From contig JAOVVO010000310.1 in NCBI GenBank assembly GCA_028564675.1, positions 1 through 64,000 on the forward strand: a DNA stretch of 64,000 nt, written 5' to 3'. Shown one piece after another: positions 1 through 14,600 of the stretch. This DNA is from Onchocerca lupi (Eukaryota > Nematoda > Chromadorea > Rhabditida > Onchocercidae). The position numbers and the translations under genes are program-made. Numbering within the stretch: the stretch's first letter is position 1; each line of letters starts with the position of its first letter. The notes beneath the pieces were generated by a model. That model worked only from the letters and a program-made list of their open reading frames with translations. It searched no databases and was not told the origin of the DNA.

Positions 1-2668
1 ATGAGAAATAATTTTACAGATGATGAGTCACTAAAAAAAAAAATTTCACAAAAATTTTAATCATTTGGTTTTACAATTTTCCAGAATAATTAGTTTTAGT
101 AGGGAATTAATTTCGGTTTTCCCGACACATATATGATAAAAATGAAAAATTTTCAAATATGAAAAAATAAAAAGAAATTTTTATAATATGAAAAACTTGA
201 TGAAGAAATACATTAAAAAGAGAACTAAAAAATTATAATAATATAAAAATGTATAAAGATATGAAAATATAAAATTTTATGAAGTAAAAGCATGTAGGCT
301 TTATTGTGTAATAATTTTCCAATGATAGTTTTGGTTCTTTCCTTCGATTAAAATGATTATTTCAGATCAATCTTAATAATAATATCGTTGTTAGCTTGTT
401 TTTATCAACATTGTCAATGATATTTTTTCGAAAATGTGGATGATCGATGTACTTTTTTTGATATATTAATTAATATATTTTTGCTTTTTGGATTAGAGAA
501 AAAATATCTTAGAAAATATATGAAAATGATATGTCTTCCAGATTGATGCAATATGAGATATTTGTCATCCAATTAATATTACTGTCATTTAAAAACTTTT
601 TTTGTGAATAAATGATTTAAATTAAAGAAATCACATTATAATGGTTATTTTATATGTTCAAATGATTAATTAAGACTTTTTTAATTATTTCATCCATTCA
701 TTTCCATGAAATTGCAAAAATTTTTCTTTGAAACCATAGAAATCCAATCACTTTTTAATCCTGTTTTAAAATTGTTATTGTTGATAAACCGTTAAGATGA
801 ATCCTCTTATTTATTTAGCTAGCAACATTTTTTAATTTCAATTACATAATTGCTTGCATTTTTGTTATTCTTTGCGGCTTACATAACTTTTAATATATTT
901 TTTCTGTGAATATTATGAAATTACTATTATAAATTAAGGAATGGTAATTATTTTTTATTTTTTATAACAATTTGAATGATAAACATCTCTGCTTTCCGCG
1001 TGTCATTTTTTGTCCTTTCATTTAATCATTCCATTTTATCATTATCATCATATTATATGCTTATCAATACATTATCTTATCATACCCATCGTTCCGCCTC
1101 ACTATCATTTCAATGATGGATGCTTATTTATTGCAATCGTCATATCATTCATAATTTAGTTCTCTACTAATTTCTTTCCTTCAATAATTCACTTTTTTCG
1201 GTTTCAATTCTAGACGTAATTACGTTTTCCATCTCTTGACATACTTTATCCATTTGTCATAATTCGATGATTACGTATCCATTTTGTGAGATCTGGAATT
1301 TCAAGTTTATCAATTTTCTTCCGCAACAGAAAAGGAATTTATAAACATTTCCCTAAGAAATGATTTCTTTCATTGACTTCATTGATTGGAAATTTCCTTC
1401 AGGATAAATAAACCTGCTGAACAACTGACAGGAACTGAATTTCTGTCAGTTGAGATTTCCATCCATAAATCAACTCAAGAAGTGGAATAGCAACAAGATT
1501 AAGTTGATAAAATTCAAATACACTGGTGATGTATTTAGCCAAATAATTCATTTTATAATGAAACCTTATTGAACTTTATGGAAAGTATGATTGTATTGTG
1601 ATTTCTGGCGTCCTTCATTGCCTATGATTTCTTATTTTCCTCTTTTTTTTTTTTTTTTTCAGCTCAAATTATTTTTTTTAGCTCAAATTAACTTTTAAGA
1701 AAATTTTTGTCCGTTGTTCACACATCATTCCTTCAAATCAATTTCAATCAATGGTAAATAAAAACTGCCAAAAATGCTCTTAAAAGTTAATCTGAACAAA
1801 AAAGTGAGGAAAATAAAAAATCATAGGGGGCGAAAAAAAAATCAATCGATTTTGCTATTCGTCAGCATTCATTCATTCAGCATATTTTCTTTCCAAATTG
1901 TTGCAGTCGGCAGTTAAAGCAATATTTCTTGTTCCTGATTATTAACAAATATGTTTTAAGTGATCTAATTACTGCAATTTGATGAATTCTGCAGTTTATT
2001 TGCTTGATTTTGATAAATTCTGCATTCTGCAGTCTACTTGTTGCAGTTTTGTTGCATTTTTGTCTACTTGTTGCACTTCAATAAATTTTGCAGTTTATTT
2101 GTTAGATGAATTCTGCAATAATGATTCAGATTAACACTGAGTATCATCGAAAAATTTCTCAATCCATCATTTAGTTTATCTATCTGATTCTATTTTAGAA
2201 AATGTAAGATGAAAAAGTAAGTAGATACTGAGTGAAAAGTGTTTTGCATAGCTAATTTATTGATAATCTCTCATTGCTAAGTTGAATTTTAGATCTAATG
2301 GAAATTTTGATAGTCTACTATATTGATTATCAATTTTTTCTCTTTTGCTAATTGATAAGCATAAAGATAAGCTGTAATTGATCGAACTAAACATACATAA
2401 ACATAAATAGCCAGAGGATAAAATCGACTAGGCTAATAGGAAGTGGTATTATAGTGAATTAGCTTAGTGCCAAGCTTTGTTGTGTGTTTCAATCATAGAT
2501 TGATCTCTTAGTGTCTCAATTAAAATTCGGGACATAATGAAAGGGTGGAGAAGGAGGATTAGGAAGAGAAAGGAAGAGGAGGAGAAATGAGCCGAATGTA
2601 AATTAATGAGCCAGAAAGAGGAACGTAGGAGGAAGAAAGGGAGGAAGAAAGAAAGGAAAGTGAGAAAA

Positions 2669-2687
2669 GTCGTCTATAACAGACGAC
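2669..2687. repeat. Perfect 7-bp hairpin beside a purine-rich tract
   Basis: gtcgtct at 2669-2675 pairs with agacgac at 2681-2687 around a 5-base loop. It sits at the 3' end of an AG-rich tract of roughly 140 bases. No function is evident. Confidence 0.6.
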
Positions 2688-2884
2688 AAGACGACAAGAT
2701 CACCTTGATTGCAACCCCAGGCCTACTATATCCCTCCTAGGACAGCTGTCTCGAAGTTTATTGGCACACACAAAACTACAAACTTTTCATTTCAAAGGGC
2801 TCATTCCATTCTTCTTTCTTTTTCCTTTACCTTTTTTCCTGAACATTTAAGTTTCAAATTTTTTAAAATGTCGTTGTATTCCAG

Positions 2885-2920
2885 AAAGAGAGAGATAGGG
2901 AGGGAGAGAGAGAGAGAGAA
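2885..2920. repeat. GA microsatellite
   Basis: An interrupted run of GA dinucleotides, directly visible in the sequence. Confidence 0.85.
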
Positions 2921-5199
2921 TTCAATCTTTTCCTCTCTTTTCTGCTACAATTTCCTTCTATATCATTTTAAATTTATGTAATCTCTTTTTTTTTGTACTC
3001 AAGAATGATAGAATACCATTCAATCTTTGGAAAAAAAAAAAGACACATACCATATAGAAAAAAAGACTTTCATCATCTTTCACTCTAAATTTCTTTTCGT
3101 TCTTTCTTTTCATCCTCTTCATTAATATATTATTATAAGCAAAGAATTTAGCTAATTCACATTTCTCTTCGCTCTATTATCATTTTTATGGTAATAAAAG
3201 AAATAGACGAGAAATGAGCCAAAGAAAAAAGAAGAAAAGAGCTTAACAATTATTTTTGGGCTTGTTAATTACGTCATTGCACATGAAGCAATTTTCGTTT
3301 TCCCGTGGTTTAAACGTTTCCGTTATTCTCAATTTTTTCTTTGATTGCTTTTAAAATGGGTTCGAAAATCACTGAATTATTTTCCTTATCGATCAGGAAT
3401 TGTCTTGTTTAAACGATTCAAAATTTCAATTTTATCTGTTTCAACCAAGTTTCTCTCATATTTTTGTTCTTTATTGTTCTTTCAAGACAATGTGTTATGA
3501 ACTAGCTAATATCATCTCAGTGACAATTTGTCTCTTTTTCTGCTATTTCAAACTCTTCAAAGGCTATAAATCTGAAGACTTAAAACTTGGGGTAAAGGAG
3601 TCTATTTTCGAAATAAAACTATTTGATGATATTTTAATTGCGTAAAAGTTCTTTTCTCCTTTAGAAATTTGTTCAAGTTCTAAATTTTAGTTGAATAATA
3701 ACAACTATTCGTTGAAATTTCTTAGTTTGTTTTTGCAAGAATGACAATTTGCAAGATTTTTTCAAAACAAATATGGAACTTACCTGTTTGTTATTGAAAA
3801 AGGAATCATTCCCTTAGTATTAGTACAAGCAAAGACTACAAAACTTGTAAAGAATGAAGAATTTGAATAATCATATAGTAATTACGCATTTTCTATTTCC
3901 ATTCATTTCCGGCATCTAATCGTATCGCATTCAGGAGATGAGCTCATTAATCGGGCATTAACAATAATTAATTTGCTGCTGCTACTTATAAGCCTTGTTT
4001 ATTCCATTAATTAATAGATAGAGTTTTTTTGCTGATGTAAGAAATTGAGGATGAAATTTGAAACTACAGTCTTTGCTCTCTTCGTCCCTCCTCACTTTCA
4101 TGGCATGGATAAATCGTTTTGTGTGCAACTTCATAAGTAAGCAAGCATCCTATCAATAATTTATAAATAAACAAATAAATTCATAAATATTTTAATGAAA
4201 AATTATTCGTTTATTTTCTTTTTTCTTTAACAATAAGCATATTTCTTTCCCCTTTGTTCTATCCTTTTTCTCTCCCATTCGTTTTTTAATTTAAAATATT
4301 CAATTTGGCATTATTCCACAATCGAAAAAGCAATATCTTAAGCAAAAGGAATCCATTAAAAAGATCTTTGCGAGATAAGTTTGAATAATTCACTCATGAT
4401 TTATGCTTTATTACTTTGTTGTTCCATCTTTGGATATAAATTTTTTTCGTCAGTACATTTTAAAATGCAAATTAGTCTTGATCTTGCTACAAAAATTGCT
4501 GTCGTAAATTTTTTCGATAATATAAAATTCAAAAATATTTTTTCATTATAATATCTTTGAATTTTATTTCTTGGAAAATAAAAGTGAAATGGATATTGTT
4601 GAACATATTTGCGAACATAACTATTTTGTATATCAGTAAAACCAGAAAGTAAAGTTGAAATTCCGGTAAGGACTATGTATTTAACTATCCAATTCCGTCT
4701 ATTATACAATAATACATTGCATATGTTTCGTTTTAATTCCATTTTGCGGAACAATTTTGCAAAATTCTCAACAAAAAAAAAATCTTGCTAAAAGGAACAT
4801 ACTAAAAGAAATATTTTTAAAAAAATATATTATTGTTATGAACATCACAAGGCAAGAATCAATAATGGAAATATCAATTGTTAATTTAAAAAAAGAAGTA
4901 TCATATGACTTGGCTTTGTGACTTCAAAGTTGTTTTGCATTTTTTTGCAAAAATCTTTAATTATTGGTTGAAATTTGTTATTTGTTGAAGCCTTTTTTTG
5001 AATGAATTAAACTAAAATTTCTAATTATTTTTCAACCTAAAATTTCGATTTCTAACAATTATTACAATTTAAAATTGCTTAGAGCAATACGACTGCTAAG
5101 TCATTTCGTGAATGCAGTATTTTCTTCTTAGCAGAATGACAGAGCTGTTTCCTATAGAAAGGTAGATAATATTCCTGAAATCTTTGGAACCACAGTTAA

Positions 5200-5545
5200 T
5201 GTACAAGCAATGGTTTTTGGTAATTTAAACAATAATTCTGGAGAGATACTATCTCTATGCAAAGTGAGGATAAAAATATACCTTCTATTGATATTTGAGT
5301 AACCGAAGGAAAGGATTTAAGTCCTAACGCTGTAGCAAAAAGAAGAGTGGTCTTGGTTCACCGCTGGATCCAAGGTTTACCTTTGATAATTTTGTAGTAG
5401 GAAAGTCAAATGACGAGCGTTTACAGCTACGAAACATGTGGCAATACGTCCCACAATGACGGAAAAAGAAAATGGTCATGAAACTTCCGACAGGAATCTT
5501 TGCATCCTTAGTCAAGCTGTTTGATCAAATCCACTTTTTAATTAA
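5200..5545 (+). pseudogene. dnaA: Decayed bacterial dnaA-like fragment (probable Wolbachia-derived nuclear insert)
   Basis: The key block is 5343-5411, which reads KKSGLGSPLDPRFTFDNFV followed by VGKSN. This is the opening of the AAA+ domain of bacterial replication initiator DnaA, and the 'PLDPRFTFDNFVVGK' wording is typical of Rickettsiales and other alphaproteobacteria. Just after it the frame slips: 5417-5443 in another frame reads AFTATKHVA, matching the next DnaA helix. Further on, 5525-5542 reads SNPLFN, resembling the residues before the Walker A loop, then a stop; no intact P-loop remains. Upstream, 5200-5270 reads VFGNLNNNSGEIL, similar to DnaA domain I. Stops and frameshifts show that it is dead. 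Nematodes have no dnaA, so lateral transfer from an endosymbiont is the natural explanation. The outer borders are not defined. Confidence 0.65.
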
Positions 5546-5699
5546 ATTGTCAACAAATTAAACGCTTAGCTGATATTTGCGAACGCTAACTTGAAGATTC
5601 TTTGGCTTTCCGAAAGAATTCTTCGATACTTATAAGTTGCAGTCGTTAAGAGCCAAGGAGTTATGAAATCACATCCTCCTTTAATGTAATAATGCTGAT

Positions 5700-8600
5700 T
5701 TGTTGTCACACACTCGCACACACGTACAAAATTTTGAAATGTCTAGGCTGGACTAAATAAAGAAGATAGCATTTTAGCGAAAAATTCAATTCTTCGAAAA
5801 CTTTGAATTCTCTCGTTTTACATCAGCAACAACTAAAAATATTTCTTGTTCTTCCTTCGTAAATTTCCAATAAGGTTAAACAACAGCGAGGTGCAAAATG
5901 TTCTGTTTCGAAAGCATTAAGCTGTTTGCTTCAGTCAAAACTTGATTTTTTTTTTTTTGGAGTTTTTTCTTCTTTTTTTTTTTTTTGGTAAAATCAATAG
6001 CACAATGTAAATTTGGAGTATTGTGTAATAAATGGCGTTTTTGGCGTCAAGAAGAAATCTTAAAATAGCAGTTGCGCCATGTGACTTGTTTTTTTTTTTC
6101 GCCTTTTTTTGTAAAATTACTTTGCCACGTTTATGGGATATTATTTTAATTTAATTATAGTAGAATAAAACTTCTCAAATATTCTTTCAATAACATCACG
6201 AGAGAATAAATTAGAATGAAATCTTATTTTCAATTCCGAAAGATTTCAGAATGACCTAATTTTGATTTTTTGTAATCTTCCAAAAAAACAATCGTTTAGC
6301 ATAAATTTGGAAAAGGATTTCCTGTAGACTTTGCTGAAAAAGAAAAAAAAAAACTTTGACAACTTTGTGAAAAATAAAGCTTAAGTAAAACTTCAAGAAT
6401 TCGAAGTAAATATTATGGATGCTTATGGTCAAAGGCTCGAATATCTCTGTTCTCGGAATCCGATATTTCTAGAAAACGACTGTATCATCAATTTTAGCCC
6501 AATTCTCTTCCTGTTGATGATATTCCTAGACTACATTTTGCTGATGCACTAGTTTATGTCAGGCAGTGTTGATATCTCAGTTGACTTGTAGATATTTCAT
6601 GAACTAGTCTCCAATCTTCATCGAGATTTTAATCTCTCGGGACTCAAGTTCCATCTTGGTTTTTGGTTTCAAAGTAATCTTGCAGTTTCATCCTTCTTCA
6701 TTTTAATGCATGCATATTTTCACTTAGAACAGCTATCTTTCTGTTAAATAAATGAAATTTAAGTATTCAATTACTTTAGTTCATTGCTGTTTTACACTTC
6801 CCTAGGAAATTTCTATTTCCTTATTTATAAATAATTCAGGAAAAAGCAAAAGCTACTGAACTCTTTCCATTTATATTCGAACTCTTTTTATCCTTACTAT
6901 GTTTATGAAAAAATTCGAGAAACTTTTCCAGTTTTTTCCTTCATCAACTTCCGAAAGTTGACATCTTTTCAATCCGGTTTTTGTCTTGTTTTTTTTGAAT
7001 AATTTTAACGAAAAAAATGAAAAAAAATTTCTAACAATTCTTATCTTCATGCTTATCATATTTGTTGATATGTTAGATCGTTTTTTAGGATAAATTCTTC
7101 GTCCATTTCGGTTATATTGCCATATTTTTATCATTTTACATCATTCGGCAAGATATCTTAGATCAAATCAATGATGACTTAAATTTTTCATGCATTTTTG
7201 ATTTTTTGAGTAAACATATTTACTTCACACATGAGTCACTGTAAATGAACAGAATTAATGATTTTAGATTTGCATTTATCTGTCGTATTCTTCTTTTTTC
7301 ATTTCGAATTTATCAATTTTTTAAGCTCTATCCTATTTTTATTTTTTTTATTTATGATTCATAATTTGATTGATTAGTTTCGAAAATTTTTGACATTTTC
7401 ATTATTATTTAAATTCATGTTCTCTCTCAATTCTATGCATTGCCATCGTGTTGACAATTACCTAATTGCTTTCACACATTACGATCATCGATCGAATCGT
7501 TTGTTTCATTTTTCACTATTTTGATTAAGCCGCTTCAAGTTCACACATATCATTTCTTAATTTAACGAGTGAGAACTTGTTTTTTTTTCTTAGGTATAAA
7601 GAAAATTTTTTCCTAAAATTTCAAGCAAACGAAAAAAGGAAATTAGGCTGATTTAGGCTGATCAAACATCGATTTACGAATCATCTGTCTTAGGAACAAG
7701 TGATCAAGGAAATTGATCGTTTGACTGTTTTTCGGAGACAAATGAACATATTTAAAGAAACCAGGGGAACAAATTGCGTAAGACTTCGAGAAATGCTGAT
7801 CATTTGGAAATCAATGATTGTTGGTTTCCAGTTGATCCTACTCATCTTTTTTCTTCTTTTGGTTAATTTTTATTTTATCCAAGTCTATGTTTTCCTGTAG
7901 CAGCTAAATGATTCTTTCTAAATTTTTCCAAAATTTCATCCAGAATCAAAGTCAAAAATCACGTCTTTATAATCAATAGGAAAATTTTGATTTTCAATTG
8001 TTATTTATATGCTTCCATTTAATCAGTATTTTCTCTTTCCTATTCATTTTATCAGAATTTTTTTAGTTTGTTAATAATTCAGTAAGGAAAAAGTAAATGA
8101 ATTCATAGAACTATATTTGCTGAAATGAAGAATCAATGAATGATTCATAACTAAACAATCAAACAAGTTAAATAATCATCACAACTTTGATTTATAAGTT
8201 TTAATTTTCGTTCATAGCAATTACAATAAATGAAAAATAACATCGAAGTATATAAGTTCCAGTCTTTTTCAAAATCCCCTTTTTTTTTTCGTCATCCAGA
8301 ACCAATCTCAGTGATCATGCTTTTCGCTATGAATAATGAAATTTACAATAATATTTTCTGAAAATACCAACATTCTTAATTTTTATCATTATTATTGTTT
8401 TTATTATTTTTCCTTATCCATTTCCGCATAACTTCGCGATATTTCCTATACAATATCATTCCATTATTATTATCTTTGTTGTTATTATTATCATCATTTA
8501 CCATTTCTTTTCATTTCATTGATACCTTCAAATAACATCGTCGATAGACAATAATTACTTTAATCACAATGTTCCAATGTCATTTTGTTTGAACTCTTCG

Positions 8601-11600
8601 AAAGATATTTGCGGAATTAGTTGACGGAAAAGCATTATGTCATCTTTGATTACTGTCAAACTTTCTTTTAATTTATATTTATCCATACTTTTTTTTGCAA
8701 ATTGAAATACCCTTCATTTCCAAAAAATTTCACTTGTTCTTTTAAAAGTTAATCCAAATTTTTCCTTTAATTCCTGCATTATAAAATTTACACTAAATTG
8801 GAATGATAACCATGTTTTTCCGGAATTTCGTTATCATTCTATTACTGTTTATTTGCTTTTTGCTTTGCTACAGTCTGGTCGGAAAAATTAGTAGAAACAA
8901 TTCTATGATGAATAATTTCGTCCAGTCGAAATAGAAGTTGTGTAATTATGAAGTTTTTTAATTTTAAAATATTTTATAAAAAAAATTACTTGTCCGGAAG
9001 CTTTTAAATTTTATAATAACTTTTTAATTTCCAGTTTACCAACTGGCCACATTTCAGTTGACGTTACGGAATTCGAAGATTTTTTTGCTGTTTCAATGTT
9101 TGCACGAAATATCTTTTTTTTTTTTTAAATAATGCCGTCTTTTTTTTTCTTGCAATAAAAAAGAAAATAATTAATGCTTTCAGACAAATAATTTGTTGAA
9201 TATTAATATTGACAGAAGAAATTTTTTCATATTAATTTTATTTCCAATGAAACTCTCAATTTTGAAATAATTCTCATTTGTCAAATCAAATCCTGTCGCC
9301 CATCTTAGTCGACGATATTTTCTTCCTTTTCAGAGTGCATATTAGCAGTAGATATAAATCGCTTCAATCTACCATCTTTTCTCGGTGCATTTAATTTTGC
9401 TCGTTTTGAAAAACACATGAAGTATTTTGGAAAAGTAATTGACTCAGAATATTTAACACTAATGATGGCTGTATAAGTGAAATTATTTTTGGAACCTCAT
9501 TTCAATCAATTTTCCTCTTCGTATTTTTTTTCTCTCATTTCTCAATGGAAGCGGTTATGATCAGAATAAAAAATATCTGAAAATATTTCTTGTAAGTTTT
9601 AAAAATTTCAAATTTTTCTATTGCATAAAATTTTACTAATCTGTTGCTATGATAGAATTTTTTTTTTTTTTTAGACCAATTGAGATTTAATTGAATAATT
9701 TGTTTTGTGACTAAATTTTATATAATATTTGTATAAATCGAATGTAGCAAAAGCTAACCAATAAAATTCGATCTCATTGGTATTTACATTTTGATGATAA
9801 CAATTTATTATTGAAAGAAACGTGCATTATTCTAAGATATTTCTCGAAATCATTGACAATTTACTCTTTTTTTTTTTCTAAATTTTAGTTGAAAATTAAA
9901 ATTCAACAATATGATGAAGAAGACGTAGGGAAAAAGAAAATGCGAAGAAATAGAATGGAAAAATGAAAAATGAAATTGCCTTTCTGATTTATTAATTCAC
10001 ACAACTGATCGTATCAATAATTCAACAAAATTTAATTTAGAAAAAAGATCGGAAATTGTGAAGGAGTGTGTTGAGCAAGCTGTTTCAAAAGATGAATAAT
10101 ACTTTTAGCAACTTTCCTTTATTTGGAAGAAAATCTCTGAGAAATAATCTCCAATTTTGCTTAAACTTGTTATTTTTGCTTATTAGTCCATTATTTTGCA
10201 GCTTTAGAAAGTAGATTTGACATTTATTTGTTGTTTTAATTTCTTATTCCATTGGACAATGTTTGTTCTTAAATACTATACATTCTTAACATAATAAATG
10301 AATTTTTCTTTTAAATCAGTTGAATTATTTATATTTCTTACTAATAAAATATGAATTGGTTGCATAGTTATTCAAAATTAATACTGAATAAAAATAGAAA
10401 TAAAATGCTTGGAGTAATTTTTTTTCTTCATCAGAAAATAAAATCGAATGTTGCAAGAATTAAAACTCAATGATTAAGTTGTTTCTTTGATGATCTCATT
10501 TTGGTGATAAAATCACAGAGAGATAAGACTGGCTATGTGTTGTCAATAATAATAATTTGATTAATTTTATGAAAATTTAATAACTTCACAATTTATTACC
10601 GTAAAAGATGTTACATACGTCATCCTATAGGAACGTAATTTATAATTTCATTGTTTAAGCTATTTTTCTTCTAAATTTATACTTAAGTCAATAAATAAAT
10701 CAAATTATTATTTAAAAACGGCTTAAAAGAAGCAAATAAATGCTATTATGAATGGACTTGCTAGCTATCCTGTTGATATTTCGTGAACAAACTATGTTTA
10801 TAAAATCAATCGAGCTTAATAGCTGTGCAAATAGTGATGTTAACAGCAATTTTATCTCTCATAGAGAATTTTTATTTTATTTTTCAAGATTATTTTTTTT
10901 TATCTCTTTTATATTTCCTTCTAATATAAAAAAATTTGTCATTGGAAATTTCTAAATTATCACTTTTTAAATAAAGATTTTTATTAGAAAATAATAAAAA
11001 AGAATAATGTGAGGTTCAAAATCGTTTGATTAGTCTTTTCTTTTTTTTTTACTCCATGATTATCTGAATGTAGCAACAAGCTAACTTTATTAATGCTATT
11101 TTTTTAGTTGAACTTTTATGATTATCAGTTTTGCGCCAAATTTTTCTTATGAATAAACAAATATTATCAAGTTAATCTGTTTTCCTTCCCTTAATTTCAT
11201 CAAATAATCAAGTTATTCATTCGATTTGTTGAGATTTATTATTTGAATTTCCATCACGTCCAAGTAGCTAAACATTTATTCATTACCAAATTTATCTCTG
11301 ATCTCATATCAGATGCAGAATTTTTATGCAACCTTAAAATATTTTGTTATATCTATTGTTCATTCATTTTCTTTCGATGATTTTTGTCATCATTTTCATC
11401 GAATTATTCTTCGGTACGAAGAAATTGGCCAAATGTCAAATGTTATTTTCTTTTTAAAGCTAGTCATCTGAGGGTCTTTCTCCATATTATTTTGGCTTTC
11501 AAATATATTATCCTTTTCTGCTCTCTTTTATATGTTGTTATCTAATAATTTCCTCCACTCTTCATAGTTTCTCCATGCTCTATTTGCGTCTTTTATTGCA

Positions 11601-14600
11601 CTTTTTTCCGTTCAGAATTTATATTTGATCAATTTTCATGAATTTTTTTTTTCAAAAATAATTTTTTCAAGAAAAAGATTTTTTTTTTTTGAAAAAAAAA
11701 AACATGTCACTGTAAAATATCATTTGGAACAATAAGATAAAATCAAAGCATAAAGAAATAAATTTCATTAAAGATTTAAGGCAAAGTTTAGAAAAATAGA
11801 CCAACTATGATTGATTCAATTTGTTGCATGATAATAATATTTCCGCTTGAAATATGAATTGCATCCTTGTTTGAGAAATAGTTATAGAAATAAATACATT
11901 ATCAGATTATTCAGTTTGTAAGACAAATTTCAAGATACTGATTCGAAGAGAATTCGAAAATCAACAAATTCTTTGCTCTTATCAAAGCGCAAAATTGGGA
12001 ATAATTATTTCCGAAATTTGCGTCTTTCCTGACCAATTTTTCAAAATATTCTTTGAACACCTAAGAAACAGGTTTTTGATTAACAAACTTCACATAAAGT
12101 TAATGGTGCTTATTTATTCCAACGTTTTCATAATTGTTTGATTTTACATTTGACTAGAAAAAAATTCATTCATTCTGTAACGGTTTATTTTTGTTGGTTT
12201 TGTTTGATTGATGAATATTATGTTATTTCATTTCTGAACTTCAACATCGCTGATCAATCATGTTGATAATAAATCATTATCAATAATATAAAATTAAATG
12301 TTTTTCTAGATACTACTGTGATAATTTTTTTTTCAATTAGTTCAGATTTTATGAAATTCGGTAACATTAAACCATATTCTGGATCCATTATATCGGTGCT
12401 GATGTTTCTTGACTATAGTATCATTGTCTATTTTTAGACAATATCAAGAAAAATTTTGTTAATTTTTAAGATACTTTTACTTCTTTATCACATTTAACTC
12501 TTTGAACCTTATAATTTTTTTCTCACCATCTACAACAGGATCAATATTTATTAAACATTATTCGAAAATATTTGACTTCTGGTTTAGAAAAAGAAAGAAA
12601 TCTCTTAAAAGTTAACTATATTTTAAAAATAGTATTATCCGATTCTAGCTTGAACTGATTGGAGACTGCTCGAAAACTTCACATTGACTGAAACTCTTTC
12701 ACATCTCCATTTATTTTGAAATCAAAAATTGAATCGTTTCAATGGGATGCACTAATTAAATAAGAATCCAATTTTACTTCGAATTTCATTCTCTATCTTA
12801 GATCTTCTCTCTTTTGTATCTTCCTCTTATATCAAATTTATTTTTGATCAGTATTATCGTTTTTCATTTTTCACCTTTATTCATCCACGTCTTTCAACAT
12901 TTATTTCTTTGAACAGTGCATTTTCCAAATATTCGTGAAAGAGCATTGATGTGGAATGAACAAATTCAAATGCAAAATATATTTGATCTTTGCTTTTATA
13001 TAAACTTGATAAGGTTTTAGTGTAAGCTTGATGAGACTATGCATTCCCGACTCAGTGATATTAAAGTTTATCAATTTATGAACTGCTAGCATACCAGTCT
13101 ATCAATTACTGGTCGTATAATATAGTAGCCATCAAAAATTAAGTAGTTGATAGTAATATATATTCAGGATATTTTCATTATCTAATGAAGCATTCCTGAA
13201 AACTGCTACAAGAGTCTTTACCATTTCCATCTTACTTTAATTTGAGATTTTAATCATTTCCAAGTTGACCTTATATTAAACTTCCTGTTCCATTTCCCTT
13301 CTATTGAGTACTTCAACAAAAATTTCGTAATATCGAATTCATTAAAAAGATGAACTGCATGAGTTTGTTTTTGAAATTCAATTTTCCCGTGATATTTTTA
13401 TGAAGAGCACTTTGGAAACAAAAACAATAAATTCATCAACTTTAGTCAAATTAAAATCATTTTAATTCCTTTTTCTTAGTGAAAAGTAAGAAGTATCAGA
13501 TGTCAAATAATACCTACCATTTTCTTGTGGCGATTGTCTTCGGATTTTATTCGATTTGCATCTATAATTATGAGTATTGATGTATCCTTGGAAAGATTGC
13601 CAGTCATATTTCTTCAAATTAATATTTTTACTTCCTAAAATCCAGAGATTAATAATCATGCTCGAAAAGACTATTCAAAATTGAAATTGATAATCATGCT
13701 TAGCAAGACTATTCAAAATTGAAATTTCAAGTACAAATTAATATCATACTTTGAAATATATTATGAAGTGAAAATTTCGATATTTCATGTCACAGAAAAT
13801 GTTTTTTAATAATTTTACTTCCTGATTTGAAGAAATATTTAAAAAAAAAACACCATTTTTCTTTAATTTCCTTAAGAACTTCAGTAAAAATTATCAGAGA
13901 TTCCTCATTATTAATTCTATTATTTATATATATATATATATATGCTTTATCGATTAATAATGTATAGCACAAATTTATTGTTAATATTGATCAAATTAAT
14001 AATTTATACATTTATATATATTGTGCAATGAATTTCAAATTTCAACTTCTTAGTTTAAAATTCTAGAGATACATACGTATTCGACGTATATTCCTTACAA
14101 ATACATTTACATCTCTTTAAAATTTCTTGATTGATTACAATGTGTATCGAAGAATTCATATTGATTATAATATGTATCAAAAAATACATGCTGTAATCGA
14201 TATGAATTTAAAAACTTAACCATTCAATTGTTCAGTCATTTTACGCATTCCATTTTTTTTTTTTTTAATGAGCATTTTCTGAGCATTTCTTCCTGCCATT
14301 AATCATTGCAATGAAAGAACGGATGGCTCTTTATAGCTACTTATGCCTTTCATAGTGGGAAAACATTTATCCATTAAAGCATGATAATATTTGTATAGAA
14401 TATTAATTATTATAATAAAAAAGTAATCCATGAACTTTTTTCTTTCATATTATTTTAAAACTGCTAAAAAATATTTTATGCAACAATTTTCAGAATACTG
14501 AAATGATTTTATATGCTAATGATTGGAGATATTTGCAATTCCGATGTCAACTATTTATTGCCATCTGAAATAATCTTATGTGCTAATAATTTTCATTTTT

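Larger units (their letters stand above)
1..5190. other. AT-rich non-coding stretch, no gene supported
   Basis: I find no reading frame here with convincing splice sites or family resemblance. It contains degenerate repeats of a 'gaattctgcag'-like motif (about 1978-2120), a duplicated 'agctcaaatta' (about 1660-1690), a strongly purine-biased tract (about 2525-2670), a small perfect hairpin (2669-2687) and a GA microsatellite (about 2885-2920). The longest open frame (117 codons, minus strand, 4401-4754) has the Phe/Lys/Ile-rich composition expected of translated AT-rich DNA and is not called. Confidence 0.6.

Noticed and set aside
2709..2981. 90-codon plus-strand frame
   Set aside because: It spans the GA microsatellite and T-rich tracts, giving low-complexity translation and no coding signature.
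4401..4754. 117-codon minus-strand open frame
   Set aside because: Phe/Lys/Ile-rich composition typical of translated AT-rich DNA, no splice partners, no family resemblance.
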